Shown piece after piece: positions 1-6,415 of a stretch of 8,730 nt of DNA (position 1 is its first letter; the number at the start of each line of letters is the position of its first letter). The DNA is from Actinomycetota bacterium (GTDB lineage Bacteria; Actinomycetota; Actinomycetes; S36-B12; UBA5976). The notes below the pieces were generated by a model. The model made no database searches. It was not told the DNA's origin and was given only the letters and a program-made list of their open reading frames with translations. The position numbers and the translations under genes were made by a program. Where the stretch lies: contig RGCY01000044.1 of the NCBI GenBank assembly GCA_009918865.1, positions 1-8,730 of the forward strand, given 5' to 3'.

Positions 1-1
1 A

Positions 2-436
2 ACTGTGCAATCTGATTTACGTGATGCGACCATGCCACTTCTGCGCAAGTTGGCAGATGCTGCTGGCGCGATGGCCTGTTTGTGGTTGGCCGACGGGGAT
101 GACATCGTGACTGTTGCAACCGTGCTGCACAGCGGCGTCGACGGCGCGGCGGCAGCGCATGCACCGCGAGTCGGTGGAAGGCGTCCGCGTGGTGCAACAG
201 CAGTGGACCTTGCAATTTCTGACACGGAAAGCATGAGCGCACCTCGTTGGCACATCAGTCATGATGACCCTGCCTTCGGCGTCACTACCTTCACAGCCGG
301 GTTGACGGGGGTCGCCGGACTCGGAGCCGCGGTGGGTCTTATCTATTCCGGACGCGCTGTCAATGCGAAAGATTCAGCGCGTTTAGGCGACCTCGTCGTT
401 CGGACGGCAGTGGAGGCATCTCGCGCCTTGCGTTGA
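2..436 (+). CDS. IclR-type regulator, C-terminal effector domain (5' partial)
   Basis: The reading frame is open to the left window edge, so this is the C-terminal part of a longer protein; the GTG at 5 is probably an internal Val codon. The visible ~144 residues resemble the small-molecule-binding domain of IclR transcription factors. A helix with LRDATMPLLRKLADAAGA is followed by the strand CLWLADGDDIVTVATV, then RVGGRRPRGATAVDLAI, which matches the family's 'GsrhPL-rGAaG-AIL' block. GVAGLGAAVGLI near the end matches the 'GvpGLeAsVGvv' strand, and a terminal helix closes the domain. The part between DLAI and TTFTAG is shorter than in typical IclR proteins. The N-terminal helix-turn-helix would lie outside the window and is not seen, so DNA binding is inferred from family resemblance. 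It ends 57 bases before clpS on the same strand. Family assignment is by eye and moderate. Confidence 0.6.
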   Translation, partial: TVQSDLRDATMPLLRKLADAAGAMACLWLADGDDIVTVATVLHSGVDGAAAAHAPRVGGRRPRGATAVDLAISDTESMSAPRWHISHDDPAFGVTTFTAGLTGVAGLGAAVGLIYSGRAVNAKDSARLGDLVVRTAVEASRALR

Positions 437-477
437 ATGTGTTGAGCGTGAGCGGCGCATAACGGTGGTGTCAGGTA

Positions 478-483
478 CAGGCT
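478..483 (+). promoter_or_regulatory. possible -10 box before clpS
   Basis: CAGGCT lies 10 bases before the GTG at 494 and resembles the TAGGCT boxes before other genes here, but the first base does not fit TANNNT and no -35 is evident. If used, the clpS transcript would have only a few untranslated bases, consistent with the lack of a well-spaced Shine-Dalgarno sequence. Weak evidence. Confidence 0.25.
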
Positions 484-493
484 GTGCAACGAT

Positions 494-817
494 GTGAGGG
501 TGTCAATCGCACCACCTGAAGTGAACCCAGACCTAGATGTCGGTTCACTCACCCATGAGCAAACCGGCGAGTCTGAACAGGTCACGCTGGCGTGGACTGT
601 GGTGGTCTGGAACGACCCAATCAACTTGATGTCCTATGTGACGTGGGTCTTCATGACTCACTTTGCCTATTCCCGCGCAGAGGCCGAGCGGCTCATGTGG
701 CAAGTGCACAACGATGGCAAGTCGGTCGTCAATGCTGGAAGCCGCGAGCAGATGGAGCGCGATGTGCAAGCGATGCACGGGTACGGCTTGTGGGCGACTC
801 TTGAGCAAGGTGGCTGA
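494..817 (+). CDS. clpS: ATP-dependent Clp protease adaptor ClpS
   Basis: ClpS is the cytoplasmic adaptor that recognises N-terminal destabilising residues and delivers those proteins to a ClpA/ClpC-type unfoldase with ClpP. The 107-residue length fits the family. Residues 1-33 form the poorly conserved N-terminal extension that in known ClpS enters the unfoldase. The core starts at W34 with TVVVWNDPINLMSYV. N40 and D41, together with H72 in the VHNDGK motif, match the residues that bind the substrate alpha-amino group in characterised ClpS. GSREQMERD and GLWATLEQ complete the typical actinobacterial C-terminus. The start is uncertain: GTG 494 gives 107 aa, GTG 500 gives 105 aa, and neither has a well-placed Shine-Dalgarno. 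It lies 5 bases before the DUF2017 gene, as in other actinobacteria, suggesting co-transcription. Confidence 0.95.
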   Translation: MRVSIAPPEVNPDLDVGSLTHEQTGESEQVTLAWTVVVWNDPINLMSYVTWVFMTHFAYSRAEAERLMWQVHNDGKSVVNAGSREQMERDVQAMHGYGLWATLEQGG

Positions 818-822
818 CATTC

Positions 823-1371
823 ATGGCACGCGCCTTCACACTCAATCCCGACGGGTCAGTTAGTGCGTTGCTTGAACCTAACGAGCGCGAGTTATTGGTT
901 TTTCTGATTGAAGATGTCGTCGAACTCATACACGAAACAGTGGTTGAAAGCTCGGACTCATTCGACGCCTTTGAGCAACTAGCCGCACAGTTCAATGCGC
1001 GTCCGGTTGCCGCACCCAAAGATCCAGCCGTGCACCGGCTCTTCCCCGATGCATTTTCAGGTGACCCTGCTGCGGCCGCAGAGTTTCGGCGGTTCACGGA
1101 ACAGCAGTTGCGCACTCAGCGCGCGGTGCGTTCAAGAGCAGTGTTGGAGTCGTTGGTTGATGCACAACCGGAGTTTCGGTTGAGTCAAGACCAGGCCCAC
1201 GAATGTGTTCAAGTGCTCACGGACCTCAGACTTGTCTTGGGAACTCGTCTGGGCATCACAGAAGATCGAGATGAAGATGAAACGACTGCAGCACATGGGG
1301 TTTATGACTGGCTGACGTGGCTTCAAGAGGGTTTGGTGCAAGCGCTCTTCATGCTCCCACCGTCCAAGTAG
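823..1371 (+). CDS. DUF2017 domain-containing protein
   Basis: This 182-residue protein belongs to DUF2017, an actinobacterial family of unknown function normally encoded right after clpS (Rv1332 in M. tuberculosis). The family landmarks are all visible. There is an N-terminal LEPNERELLVFL helix; the block around residues 68-93 contains DPAVHRLFPDAF and AEFRRFTE; TDLRLVLGTRLGI follows near 131-144; and VYDWLTWLQEGLVQAL lies near the C-terminus. It is rich in predicted helix, with no signal peptide or membrane segment, so it is probably cytoplasmic. The ATG at 823 is supported by AAGGTGG at 807-813, 9 bases upstream, inside the end of clpS. Constant linkage to clpS suggests a role connected with ClpS/Clp proteolysis, but that is inference; no catalytic motif is evident. 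Confidence 0.92.
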   Translation: MARAFTLNPDGSVSALLEPNERELLVFLIEDVVELIHETVVESSDSFDAFEQLAAQFNARPVAAPKDPAVHRLFPDAFSGDPAAAAEFRRFTEQQLRTQRAVRSRAVLESLVDAQPEFRLSQDQAHECVQVLTDLRLVLGTRLGITEDRDEDETTAAHGVYDWLTWLQEGLVQALFMLPPSK

Positions 1372-1383
1372 GGTGGGGTTGTC

Positions 1384-2205
1384 ATGAGTTCGCAACCACT
1401 CGTTCGCGCCGAAGCAGACCGCAACGCCCCCATTGGATTCATTGACAGCGGCGTTGGTGGTCTCACAGTTGTGCGTGCAGTTCTTGATCAACTGCCGGGC
1501 GAATCAATTTGGTACGTGGGCGACACAGCGCGTGGGCCTTACGGCGGTCTGTCTCTTGCGACCGTTCGTGAATACAGCTTGGAATTGCTGCAACAACTCG
1601 TTGATGGTGGCGTCAAATCACTGGTTATCGCGTGCAACACTGCCAGTGCCGCAGTGTTGCGTGATGCTCGTTTGCAGTTTGATGTTCCAGTTTTTGAAGT
1701 GGTAGTTCCGGCTGCACGCCGGGCGGCAGCTGTCACACGCAATGGTCGGGTTGGCGTCATTGGCACCACCGCCACAATTGAGTCAGAGGTCTACCGCGAT
1801 GCACTCGCCGCAAATCCGGCCATCGAAGTTCACAGTCAGGCGTGCCCAGAGTTTGTTCAGTTTGTTGAAGCTGGAGTGACGCAGGGAGATGAGTTGCTTA
1901 CCTGCGCTCACGAATATCTGAAAGCGCTTGTTGCGCAAAACATAGACACGCTGATCCTCGGATGCACCCACTACCCGTTCCTCACCGGCGTCATTCAATA
2001 TGTGATGGGGGATTCTGTAGCCCTCGTGTCGAGCGCAGAAGAAACGGCGAAAGATCTTTACCGAGGTTTGCTTGAGCGAGATTTGCTGGCAAACCATGCG
2101 CAACCCACGCACACGTTTGACACCACTGGCGACCCTGCTCGATTTGCGAAACTCGCGAGTCGGTTTCTGGGTTTTGACATCGCAGGCGCAGATGGCGCCC
2201 GATGA
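1384..2205 (+). CDS. murI: glutamate racemase MurI
   Basis: MurI interconverts L- and D-glutamate without a cofactor, supplying D-Glu for peptidoglycan stem peptides in the cytoplasm. The 273-residue length is typical. The substrate-binding DSGVGG loop is at residues 21-26, and GDTARGPYG at 46-54 resembles the actinobacterial form. The first catalytic cysteine is C84 in ACNTAS, the second is C194 in GCTHYP with H196 beside it. Both domains of the pseudo-symmetric enzyme are therefore intact. RNGRVGVIGT and LVSSAEETAKDLYRGL match mycobacterial MurI closely. The ATG at 1384 lies 12 bases after the DUF2017 stop and is preceded by a purine-rich GGGTGGGG, so translation probably follows on from DUF2017. 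The 3' end overlaps the proposed start of the next small gene by 14 bases. Family and function are secure. Confidence 0.97.
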   Translation: MSSQPLVRAEADRNAPIGFIDSGVGGLTVVRAVLDQLPGESIWYVGDTARGPYGGLSLATVREYSLELLQQLVDGGVKSLVIACNTASAAVLRDARLQFDVPVFEVVVPAARRAAAVTRNGRVGVIGTTATIESEVYRDALAANPAIEVHSQACPEFVQFVEAGVTQGDELLTCAHEYLKALVAQNIDTLILGCTHYPFLTGVIQYVMGDSVALVSSAEETAKDLYRGLLERDLLANHAQPTHTFDTTGDPARFAKLASRFLGFDIAGADGAR

Positions 2206-2452
2206 CCCAAATGATGTTGGCATGAGCAACCTTCGACCATCCCCACTGTTGCCGCTGCCATCGCGGCTTTCTCCTGACGAGCCTGACTATGCCGAAATCA
2301 TGGCCGCTCACGATGCAGCTGTTGCAATCGGTGCAGCAGGGTACGACGACCCTCGGACCCGTTTATTCGTCATGACTGCGGCTTACCACATGACGCGCGG
2401 CTGGTGTTGCCGCTCTGGTTGCAGGCATTGCCCATTCATCCCAGAACAGTGA
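2192..2452 (+). CDS. small Cys-rich DUF5522 protein
   Basis: A protein of 86 residues (76 if the ATG at 2222 is the start). The C-terminal half matches DUF5522 small proteins: DDPRTRLFVMTAAYHMTRG, then WCCRSGCRHCPF. The four cysteines are spaced CCx3Cx2C and followed by Pro, a layout that looks metal-binding (zinc or iron-sulfur), though no function is established. The N-terminal part has LSPDEPDYAEIMAAHDAAV, which also recurs in relatives. I chose ATG 2192 because AGG lies 5 bases upstream and the resulting 14-base overlap with murI suggests coupling; ATG 2222 lacks any Shine-Dalgarno but starts closer to the conserved region. There is no signal peptide or membrane segment. It is the last gene before a 107-base gap. 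Family recognition is good, function unknown. Confidence 0.8.
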   Translation: MAPDDPNDVGMSNLRPSPLLPLPSRLSPDEPDYAEIMAAHDAAVAIGAAGYDDPRTRLFVMTAAYHMTRGWCCRSGCRHCPFIPEQ

Positions 2453-2494
2453 AATCAAACGCGCTGCTTGTGCGCAGTTGACCTGCCCACGACG

Positions 2495-2508
2495 GTCGAC
2501 CCGTCGAC
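2495..2508 (+). repeat. paired GTCGAC palindromes upstream of the epimerase gene
   Basis: Two GTCGAC palindromes at 2495-2500 and 2503-2508 sit 8 bases apart in the 107-base gap before the epimerase gene, 52-65 bases before its ATG. The arrangement is compatible with a small operator, but such short GC-rich palindromes also occur by chance. Confidence 0.25.
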
Positions 2509-2547
2509 TCCTCTCGCTGGTGCTTCTGTGTCCTGTGCGTTGCGCCA

Positions 2548-2553
2548 TAGGCT
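2548..2553 (+). promoter_or_regulatory. putative -10 box TAGGCT, leaderless start of epimerase gene
   Basis: TAGGCT fits the actinobacterial -10 consensus TANNNT and ends 6 bases before the ATG at 2560, so transcription would begin at or next to the start codon. There is no Shine-Dalgarno before this ATG, which agrees with a leaderless mRNA. No convincing -35 hexamer is seen at 17-18 bases spacing. The same box with nearly the same spacing precedes rph and the 99-residue gene. Confidence 0.5.
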
Positions 2554-2559
2554 GCAACC

Positions 2560-3477
2560 ATGCGAATTTTGTTTATTGGCGGCACGAGGTTCGTTGGTCG
2601 CGCCATCGCAGAGCACGCCATGAACCTTGGTCATGAGGTGACTCTCGTGCACCGAGGAAACAACCCGGTTCCCGGTGCAGAAAACATCATCACGGACAGA
2701 GAGAGTGGGCTCGACGCATTGGCTGGTCGGCAGTGGGATGCCACAGTTGATGTCTGCGCTTACCGGCCACATCAGGTGGATGCAGTTGCGGATGCACTTG
2801 GGGACCGTGCTGGCAGGTATGTGTTCATTTCAACTGTGTCGGTCTATGCCTCGAACATCGCCGCTGACAGTGATGAATCGGCAGAGGTGTGCGACACCAC
2901 CGCAGTGCAAAACAACGCAGACACGGTGGCGATAGACGCGCAGACATATGGTCCACTCAAGGTGCTTGCCGAACGCCAAACCCTCGCCAGATTTCAAGCC
3001 CCTCTGATCATTCGACCGACATACGTCATCGGGCCGCACGACTACACGATGCGCTTCCCGACGTGGGTGCAACGCATCGCTGAACAATCCACCGTGGAAT
3101 GTCCTGAGCCAGCGGATGCCGCAATGCAATACATCGATGCCCGCGATCAAGCGGCGTTCGTGTTAGGGCTCCTGCAACAAGGCAGCGCCGGCGCATTCCA
3201 TTGCGCAGCGCCGAAGACCACGTTCGGTGAAATGTTGACCACCATCAAGCGCGCGCTGAATTCCGAAGCAGAACTTGTGTGGTCTTCTGCGCAACAGTGT
3301 GAAAACCGGGAATCTGAATTCCCGCTCTGGGCTGGTGGCGAATCTGCACCTATGTTGCAGATGAACCCTGCTGCTGCGTTGTCGCATGGCTTGCGTTTTC
3401 GTGACTTGGTTGAAACGGTGATTGACACATATGCCTGGCTCGGTAATCAGCAGACGGGCACCGCTCACACCTCATGA
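2560..3477 (+). CDS. NAD-dependent epimerase/dehydratase family protein (extended SDR)
   Basis: A 305-residue protein of the extended short-chain dehydrogenase/reductase superfamily, close in look to the 'NAD-dependent epimerase / isoflavone-reductase-like' proteins common in actinobacteria. The N-terminal Rossmann motif IGGTRFVG (residues 6-13) binds the dinucleotide. R32 in VHRG after the second strand is where NADP-preferring relatives carry a basic residue, so NADP(H) is possible. FISTVSVY (89-96) supplies the active-site Ser/Thr, and Y130-x3-K134 (YGPLK) is the catalytic Tyr/Lys pair. RPTYVIGPHDYTMRFPTWVQR is the substrate-side segment. The substrate cannot be read from sequence. No signal peptide or membrane segment is present. 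It probably starts a transcription unit of its own from the box at 2548, and its stop overlaps the next start (ATGA), coupling it to the hydrolase gene. This gene is not part of the M. tuberculosis version of the cluster. Confidence 0.9.
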   Translation: MRILFIGGTRFVGRAIAEHAMNLGHEVTLVHRGNNPVPGAENIITDRESGLDALAGRQWDATVDVCAYRPHQVDAVADALGDRAGRYVFISTVSVYASNIAADSDESAEVCDTTAVQNNADTVAIDAQTYGPLKVLAERQTLARFQAPLIIRPTYVIGPHDYTMRFPTWVQRIAEQSTVECPEPADAAMQYIDARDQAAFVLGLLQQGSAGAFHCAAPKTTFGEMLTTIKRALNSEAELVWSSAQQCENRESEFPLWAGGESAPMLQMNPAAALSHGLRFRDLVETVIDTYAWLGNQQTGTAHTS

Positions 3478-4250
3478 AGCTCACAGTTGTGGGCTGTGCT
3501 GGCTCGTATCCAAGCCCAACCTCTGCCGCGTCCTGCTACCTCCTCGCCGGCGACGACGCTGTCATCGTGCTTGACATGGGCAATGGTTCCTTGGGCGCGC
3601 TCTTAGCCCACACGCACCCAACTGCGTTGGACGCAGTTTTCATAAGTCACATGCACGCTGATCACTGTGTGGATCTCACGGCCCTGTACGTGCTGCTTAA
3701 GCACGGCCCACACCGACGCAGCACACCACTTCCTGTGTTTGGTCCTGCTGGGCTTCACCAACGCATCGCTGCCGCCTACAACGGCGATGCGAGGACCGAT
3801 CTATCCGATGTGTTTGAGTTCAAGGTTCTCGCGGCGCAACGAGCGGTGGCTTTGGGGGCTAACACTCACGTCACGCCGGTTGTGGTTGATCACCCGGGCG
3901 AAAGCTATGGCTTCAGGGTGGAGATGGGTAACAAGGTTCTTGCCTACTCGGGTGATTCCGCCGAGTGCGAAGCGCTGGTCGCGTTGGCCCGGGATGCTGA
4001 TATCGCACTCTTTGAGGCATCGTTCGTGGAACCAGCCGACAACCAACCCCCACTACCGACTGGTCTGCACATGAGCGCAGGCATGGCCGCGCACATTGCA
4101 CAAAGGGCACACGCGAAATCGCTGCTTCTCACGCACACCGTGCAGTGGAATGAGTTCGAAGGTGGGCACGACCGGGAACTTGCTGAAGCAGTAGCGCGAT
4201 TCGCCGGACCGGTTGCGTTAGCAGTTCCGGGCATGGTGGTCACTGCTTAG
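3474..4250 (+). CDS. metallo-beta-lactamase-fold hydrolase, Rv1339-like (possible cAMP phosphodiesterase)
   Basis: A 258-residue metallo-beta-lactamase-fold protein. The di-metal ligands are visible: HMHADH (H59, H61, D63, H64), H140 in VDHPGESYGF, D161 in YSGDS, and H221 in LLTHT; H199 in GLHMSAG is a further conserved His. The N-terminal TVVGCAGSYPSP and D34MGNG are typical of the RNase Z / phosphodiesterase branch. Between murI and rph in actinobacteria this position is occupied by the Rv1339 family, reported in mycobacteria as an atypical class II cAMP phosphodiesterase. The family and metal site are seen directly; cAMP as substrate is inferred from family and position, and other phosphodiester substrates are possible. 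No RNase Z exosite insertion is obvious. The ATG overlaps the epimerase TGA (ATGA), so translation is probably coupled to that gene. It is cytoplasmic by the absence of signals. Confidence 0.9.
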   Translation: MKLTVVGCAGSYPSPTSAASCYLLAGDDAVIVLDMGNGSLGALLAHTHPTALDAVFISHMHADHCVDLTALYVLLKHGPHRRSTPLPVFGPAGLHQRIAAAYNGDARTDLSDVFEFKVLAAQRAVALGANTHVTPVVVDHPGESYGFRVEMGNKVLAYSGDSAECEALVALARDADIALFEASFVEPADNQPPLPTGLHMSAGMAAHIAQRAHAKSLLLTHTVQWNEFEGGHDRELAEAVARFAGPVALAVPGMVVTA

Positions 4251-4255
4251 TCGCC

Positions 4256-4261
4256 TAGGCT
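4256..4261 (+). promoter_or_regulatory. putative -10 box TAGGCT, leaderless start of rph
   Basis: TAGGCT starts 6 bases after the stop codon of the hydrolase gene and ends 7 bases before the rph ATG at 4269. The 18-base gap between the genes contains no Shine-Dalgarno. The spacing places the predicted transcription start on or beside the ATG. A -35 hexamer is not obvious. If real, rph-rdgB forms a sub-operon that can be expressed separately. Confidence 0.5.
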
Positions 4262-4268
4262 GCTGCAC

Positions 4269-5000
4269 ATGACAACAGCTCCACGCAGCGACGGTCGCGC
4301 TGACAACGCAATGCGCCAAGTGACATTTCAACGAAATTGGCTCGATCACCCCGAAGGTTCGTGCCTTGTCACTTTTGGTGGCACACGAGTTCTGTGCGTT
4401 GCATCCTTCACACCAGGCGTGCCGCGCTGGTTGAAAGACAGCGGCCGCGGCTGGGTCACTGCTGAATATGCGATGCTGCCGCGTGCCACCGACACTCGTA
4501 ATGAACGCGAATCAGTAAAGGGTCGACTCGGCGGCCGCACCCAAGAAATCAGCCGTTTGATTGGGCGGTCACTGCGCGCTGTTGTGGACATGGATTCACT
4601 CGGCGAGAACACCATCATCATTGACTGTGATGTGCTGCAAGCCGACGGCGGAACTCGCACGGCTGCTATCACCGGCGCATACGTTGCGCTACGCGATGCC
4701 ATCTCCTGGGCACACGCTCAGGGGCATGTCAAGGATGCGAGTCGCGTACTTCGAGATTCCGTTTGTGCCGTCAGTGTCGGCATAGTCGATGGAGTCCCAC
4801 GACTAGACCTGCACTATGACGATGACAGTCGTGCTGACACAGACATGAACATTGTCATGACTGGCAATGGTCAGTTCGTTGAAGTGCAGGGGACTGCCGA
4901 ACAGCAACCTTTCAGCCGGGCACTGCTTGACGAGTTACTCAGTCTTGGTGCACAAGGGTGTGCCGAACTCACCGAACTACAAGTGCGCGCACTGGCCTGA
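4269..5000 (+). CDS. rph: ribonuclease PH
   Basis: RNase PH is a phosphorolytic 3'-5' exoribonuclease that trims tRNA precursors and releases nucleoside diphosphates; it works as a hexameric ring in the cytoplasm. The 243-residue length is normal. The N-terminal RSDGRADNAMR matches the family start. WVTAEYAMLPRAT and GRLGGRTQEISRLIGRSLRAVVD (around R90) form the RNA-binding surface, and CDVLQADGGTRTA (residues 120-132) contains the T129/R130 phosphate-binding pair. The acidic residues in DDSRADTDMN (D186, D192), the GQFVEVQGTAE block and the C-terminal helix are all present, so the enzyme should be active. The ATG at 4269 has no Shine-Dalgarno but follows a TAGGCT box. It is followed after 2 bases by rdgB, the common actinobacterial arrangement. 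Confidence 0.97.
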   Translation: MTTAPRSDGRADNAMRQVTFQRNWLDHPEGSCLVTFGGTRVLCVASFTPGVPRWLKDSGRGWVTAEYAMLPRATDTRNERESVKGRLGGRTQEISRLIGRSLRAVVDMDSLGENTIIIDCDVLQADGGTRTAAITGAYVALRDAISWAHAQGHVKDASRVLRDSVCAVSVGIVDGVPRLDLHYDDDSRADTDMNIVMTGNGQFVEVQGTAEQQPFSRALLDELLSLGAQGCAELTELQVRALA

Positions 5001-5002
5001 CG

Positions 5003-5617
5003 ATGGTGTTCCCTGCACGCATTGTTCTTGCCACACGCAACCAGAAGAAGCGAGTGGAACTCCAGAGAATCTTGACTACGCACAGCATCGGCTGTGAAGT
5101 CCTGACGCTCGCGGATTTTCCTGGCTATGTGGACGATGTTGTTGAGGACGCCCCAGACTTTGAAGGCAATGCAATTCTCAAAGCACGGTCGGCATTTTCT
5201 GCCACAGGTGTGCCGGCGGTTGCAGACGACTCGGGTCTCTGTGTGGATGCACTCAATGGCATGCCCGGAATCTTTTCTGCACGATGGTCTGGCACGGGCG
5301 ACGATCAGCGCAACCTCGAACTTGTTCTTGCGCAAATTCGAGATGTGCCGTCAGCACGACGAAGTGCCGCATTTGTTGCTGCTGTCGCATTCGTTGATGC
5401 AGACGACTGCGTTGTGGTGCGTGGTGAGATGTCAGGTCATCTAGTGAGAGAACCTCGCGGCAGTGATGGCTTTGGATACGACCCAATTTTCGTCGCCCTC
5501 GGGCAACAACTCACCAATGCCGAACTTGCTCCTGAGGTCAAAGATGACCTGTCTCATCGTGGACAAGCCCTACGAAGTCTCGTCGAGGCATTGGCTCATC
5601 GTGGGGTCGCAAACTAG
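5003..5617 (+). CDS. rdgB: RdgB/HAM1 family non-canonical purine NTP pyrophosphatase
   Basis: This cytoplasmic enzyme hydrolyses dITP, ITP and XTP to monophosphates plus pyrophosphate, keeping deaminated purines out of DNA and RNA. The protein has 204 residues, close to the usual ~200. LATRNQKKRVEL (9-20) is the nucleotide-binding N-terminal motif, E54-GNA-LKA follows, and VADDSGLCVDALNGMPG has the catalytic Asp D76. GSDGFGYDPIF (153-163) and LSHRGQAL (S184-H185-R186) bind base and phosphates. All signature blocks are intact. I chose the ATG at 5003, two bases after the rph stop, because homologous sequence begins right there (PARIVLATRN); a GTG at 4958 would add 15 residues out of frame with rph that look like chance extension. 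No Shine-Dalgarno is evident, so translation is probably coupled to rph. The gene ends 7 bases from a convergent gene. Confidence 0.97.
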   Translation: MVFPARIVLATRNQKKRVELQRILTTHSIGCEVLTLADFPGYVDDVVEDAPDFEGNAILKARSAFSATGVPAVADDSGLCVDALNGMPGIFSARWSGTGDDQRNLELVLAQIRDVPSARRSAAFVAAVAFVDADDCVVVRGEMSGHLVREPRGSDGFGYDPIFVALGQQLTNAELAPEVKDDLSHRGQALRSLVEALAHRGVAN

Positions 5618-5624
5618 GCAGCGC

Positions 5625-6140
5625 TCATGCCGTCAGTAGCAGTGTCAGCACCGCAACATCCGGGTCATCAACCTCGTCGGCGACCAATCGCGTTGAGAGA
5701 TGTGCCACCGTGCCGTCCGGTTCCACTTCTACCCATGCAGCCTGGTGGGGCATGCCAACGTGAGGTAGTCCGGGCAGCAGCACAATCCCACGCGCGGTGT
5801 CGCGAAACCCTGGCGAATGTGTGCAGGCATTCGGAGGGTGCAGCACCATCAACGCATTCGGTAGTGCCGCCTCAACGTCAATGAGTTCCTCGCCCGTGCT
5901 GACGGCCGGTCCTTCGTCGATGATGACGCCAACTGCTTCGGGTCGCGGGTTGTCAGGAAGTTGAGCGACTGCTTTGAAGATTTCGCTACCCATGAGCAAC
6001 CCGGGAACTGTCGCAAGCCGCGTCACGACGAGCATCACATGAACCCATTCGCGCATGTCATCTGGCCAGCGTCCGTTGATAACCAACCCGGCCAGAGTGT
6101 TGTCGCGCCTCTGAAATGGAGAGAGTGAGATCTCAGTCAT
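5625..6140 (-). CDS. hypothetical protein, 171 aa
   Basis: I do not recognise this protein. The ATG at 6140 is fixed by a perfect GGAGG (complement of 6146-6150) 5 bases upstream; the frame extends 11 codons further to 6173 but that start has no such signal. The sequence starts TEISLSPFQRRDNTLAGLV and has a hydrophobic stretch near residues 35-50 (VHVMLVVTRLATVPGLLMG) that is too broken by polar residues to be a clear membrane span. VLHPPNACTHSPGFRDTARG and LLPGLPHVGMPHQAAWVEV follow, and the end is acidic then hydrophobic (ADEVDDPDVAVLTLLL). No catalytic motif or signal peptide is evident; it looks like a soluble alpha/beta protein. It converges on rdgB with 7 bases between stops. The strong ribosome-binding site and the sustained frame make it a real gene; the role is unknown. 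Confidence 0.82.
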   Translation of the reverse strand: MTEISLSPFQRRDNTLAGLVINGRWPDDMREWVHVMLVVTRLATVPGLLMGSEIFKAVAQLPDNPRPEAVGVIIDEGPAVSTGEELIDVEAALPNALMVLHPPNACTHSPGFRDTARGIVLLPGLPHVGMPHQAAWVEVEPDGTVAHLSTRLVADEVDDPDVAVLTLLLTA

Positions 6141-6145
6141 CGTCG

Positions 6146-6150
6146 CCTCC
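6146..6150 (-). promoter_or_regulatory. Shine-Dalgarno GGAGG deciding the start at 6140
   Basis: On the minus strand GGAGG stands 5 bases before the ATG at 6140, the best ribosome-binding site in the window. It argues against the longer 182-residue reading from 6173. Confidence 0.8.
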
Positions 6151-6167
6151 CGAACGTTGCTCTTCTT

Positions 6168-6212
6168 TGACATGACTGACGTGTCATCTCGTGTTTTCGT
6201 TCCCTGACATGA
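6168..6212. repeat. TGACATGA repeats and inverted half-site upstream of the 171-aa gene
   Basis: TGACATGA is present twice (6168-6175 and 6205-6212), and TGACA at 6168-6172 is mirrored by TGTCA at 6182-6186; ATGAC at 6172-6176 is mirrored by GTCAT at 6183-6187. The cluster lies 28-72 bases upstream of the minus-strand start at 6140, the usual zone for regulator binding. The regulator is unknown and chance cannot be excluded. Confidence 0.3.
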
Positions 6213-6393
6213 GTCCGAGTCTCACCGCCGCCCACGGGTGATGTCTCGAACGGGGCATGCATTTCCCACAGCAAGGACAGTGAGCAGAAAGAATCCCATG
6301 CGGTGGCGGAACAAACGACACATACGCGCACCCATAAGAACCATCGGCACTAGCGGTGATCACTGGCCGGGCATTCTGATCGCGCGCACAGAG

Positions 6394-6415
6394 TGCTGGT
6401 TCGAAAATCCCAGCA
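6394..6415 (-). repeat. hairpin downstream of tRNA-Leu, possible weak terminator
   Basis: TGCTGG and CCAGCA form a perfect 6-bp inverted repeat around a 10-base loop, 29 bases beyond the tRNA-Leu 3' end on the minus strand. No T-run follows, so it is at best a weak or factor-assisted terminator of the MFS-tRNA unit. Confidence 0.3.

Noticed and set aside
4958..5002. Longer start for rdgB at GTG 4958.
   Set aside because: It overlaps the rph end and adds residues with no family resemblance; homology begins directly after the ATG at 5003.
6141..6173. Longer start for the 171-aa protein at 6173.
   Set aside because: The GGAGG at 6146-6150 is correctly spaced only for the ATG at 6140.
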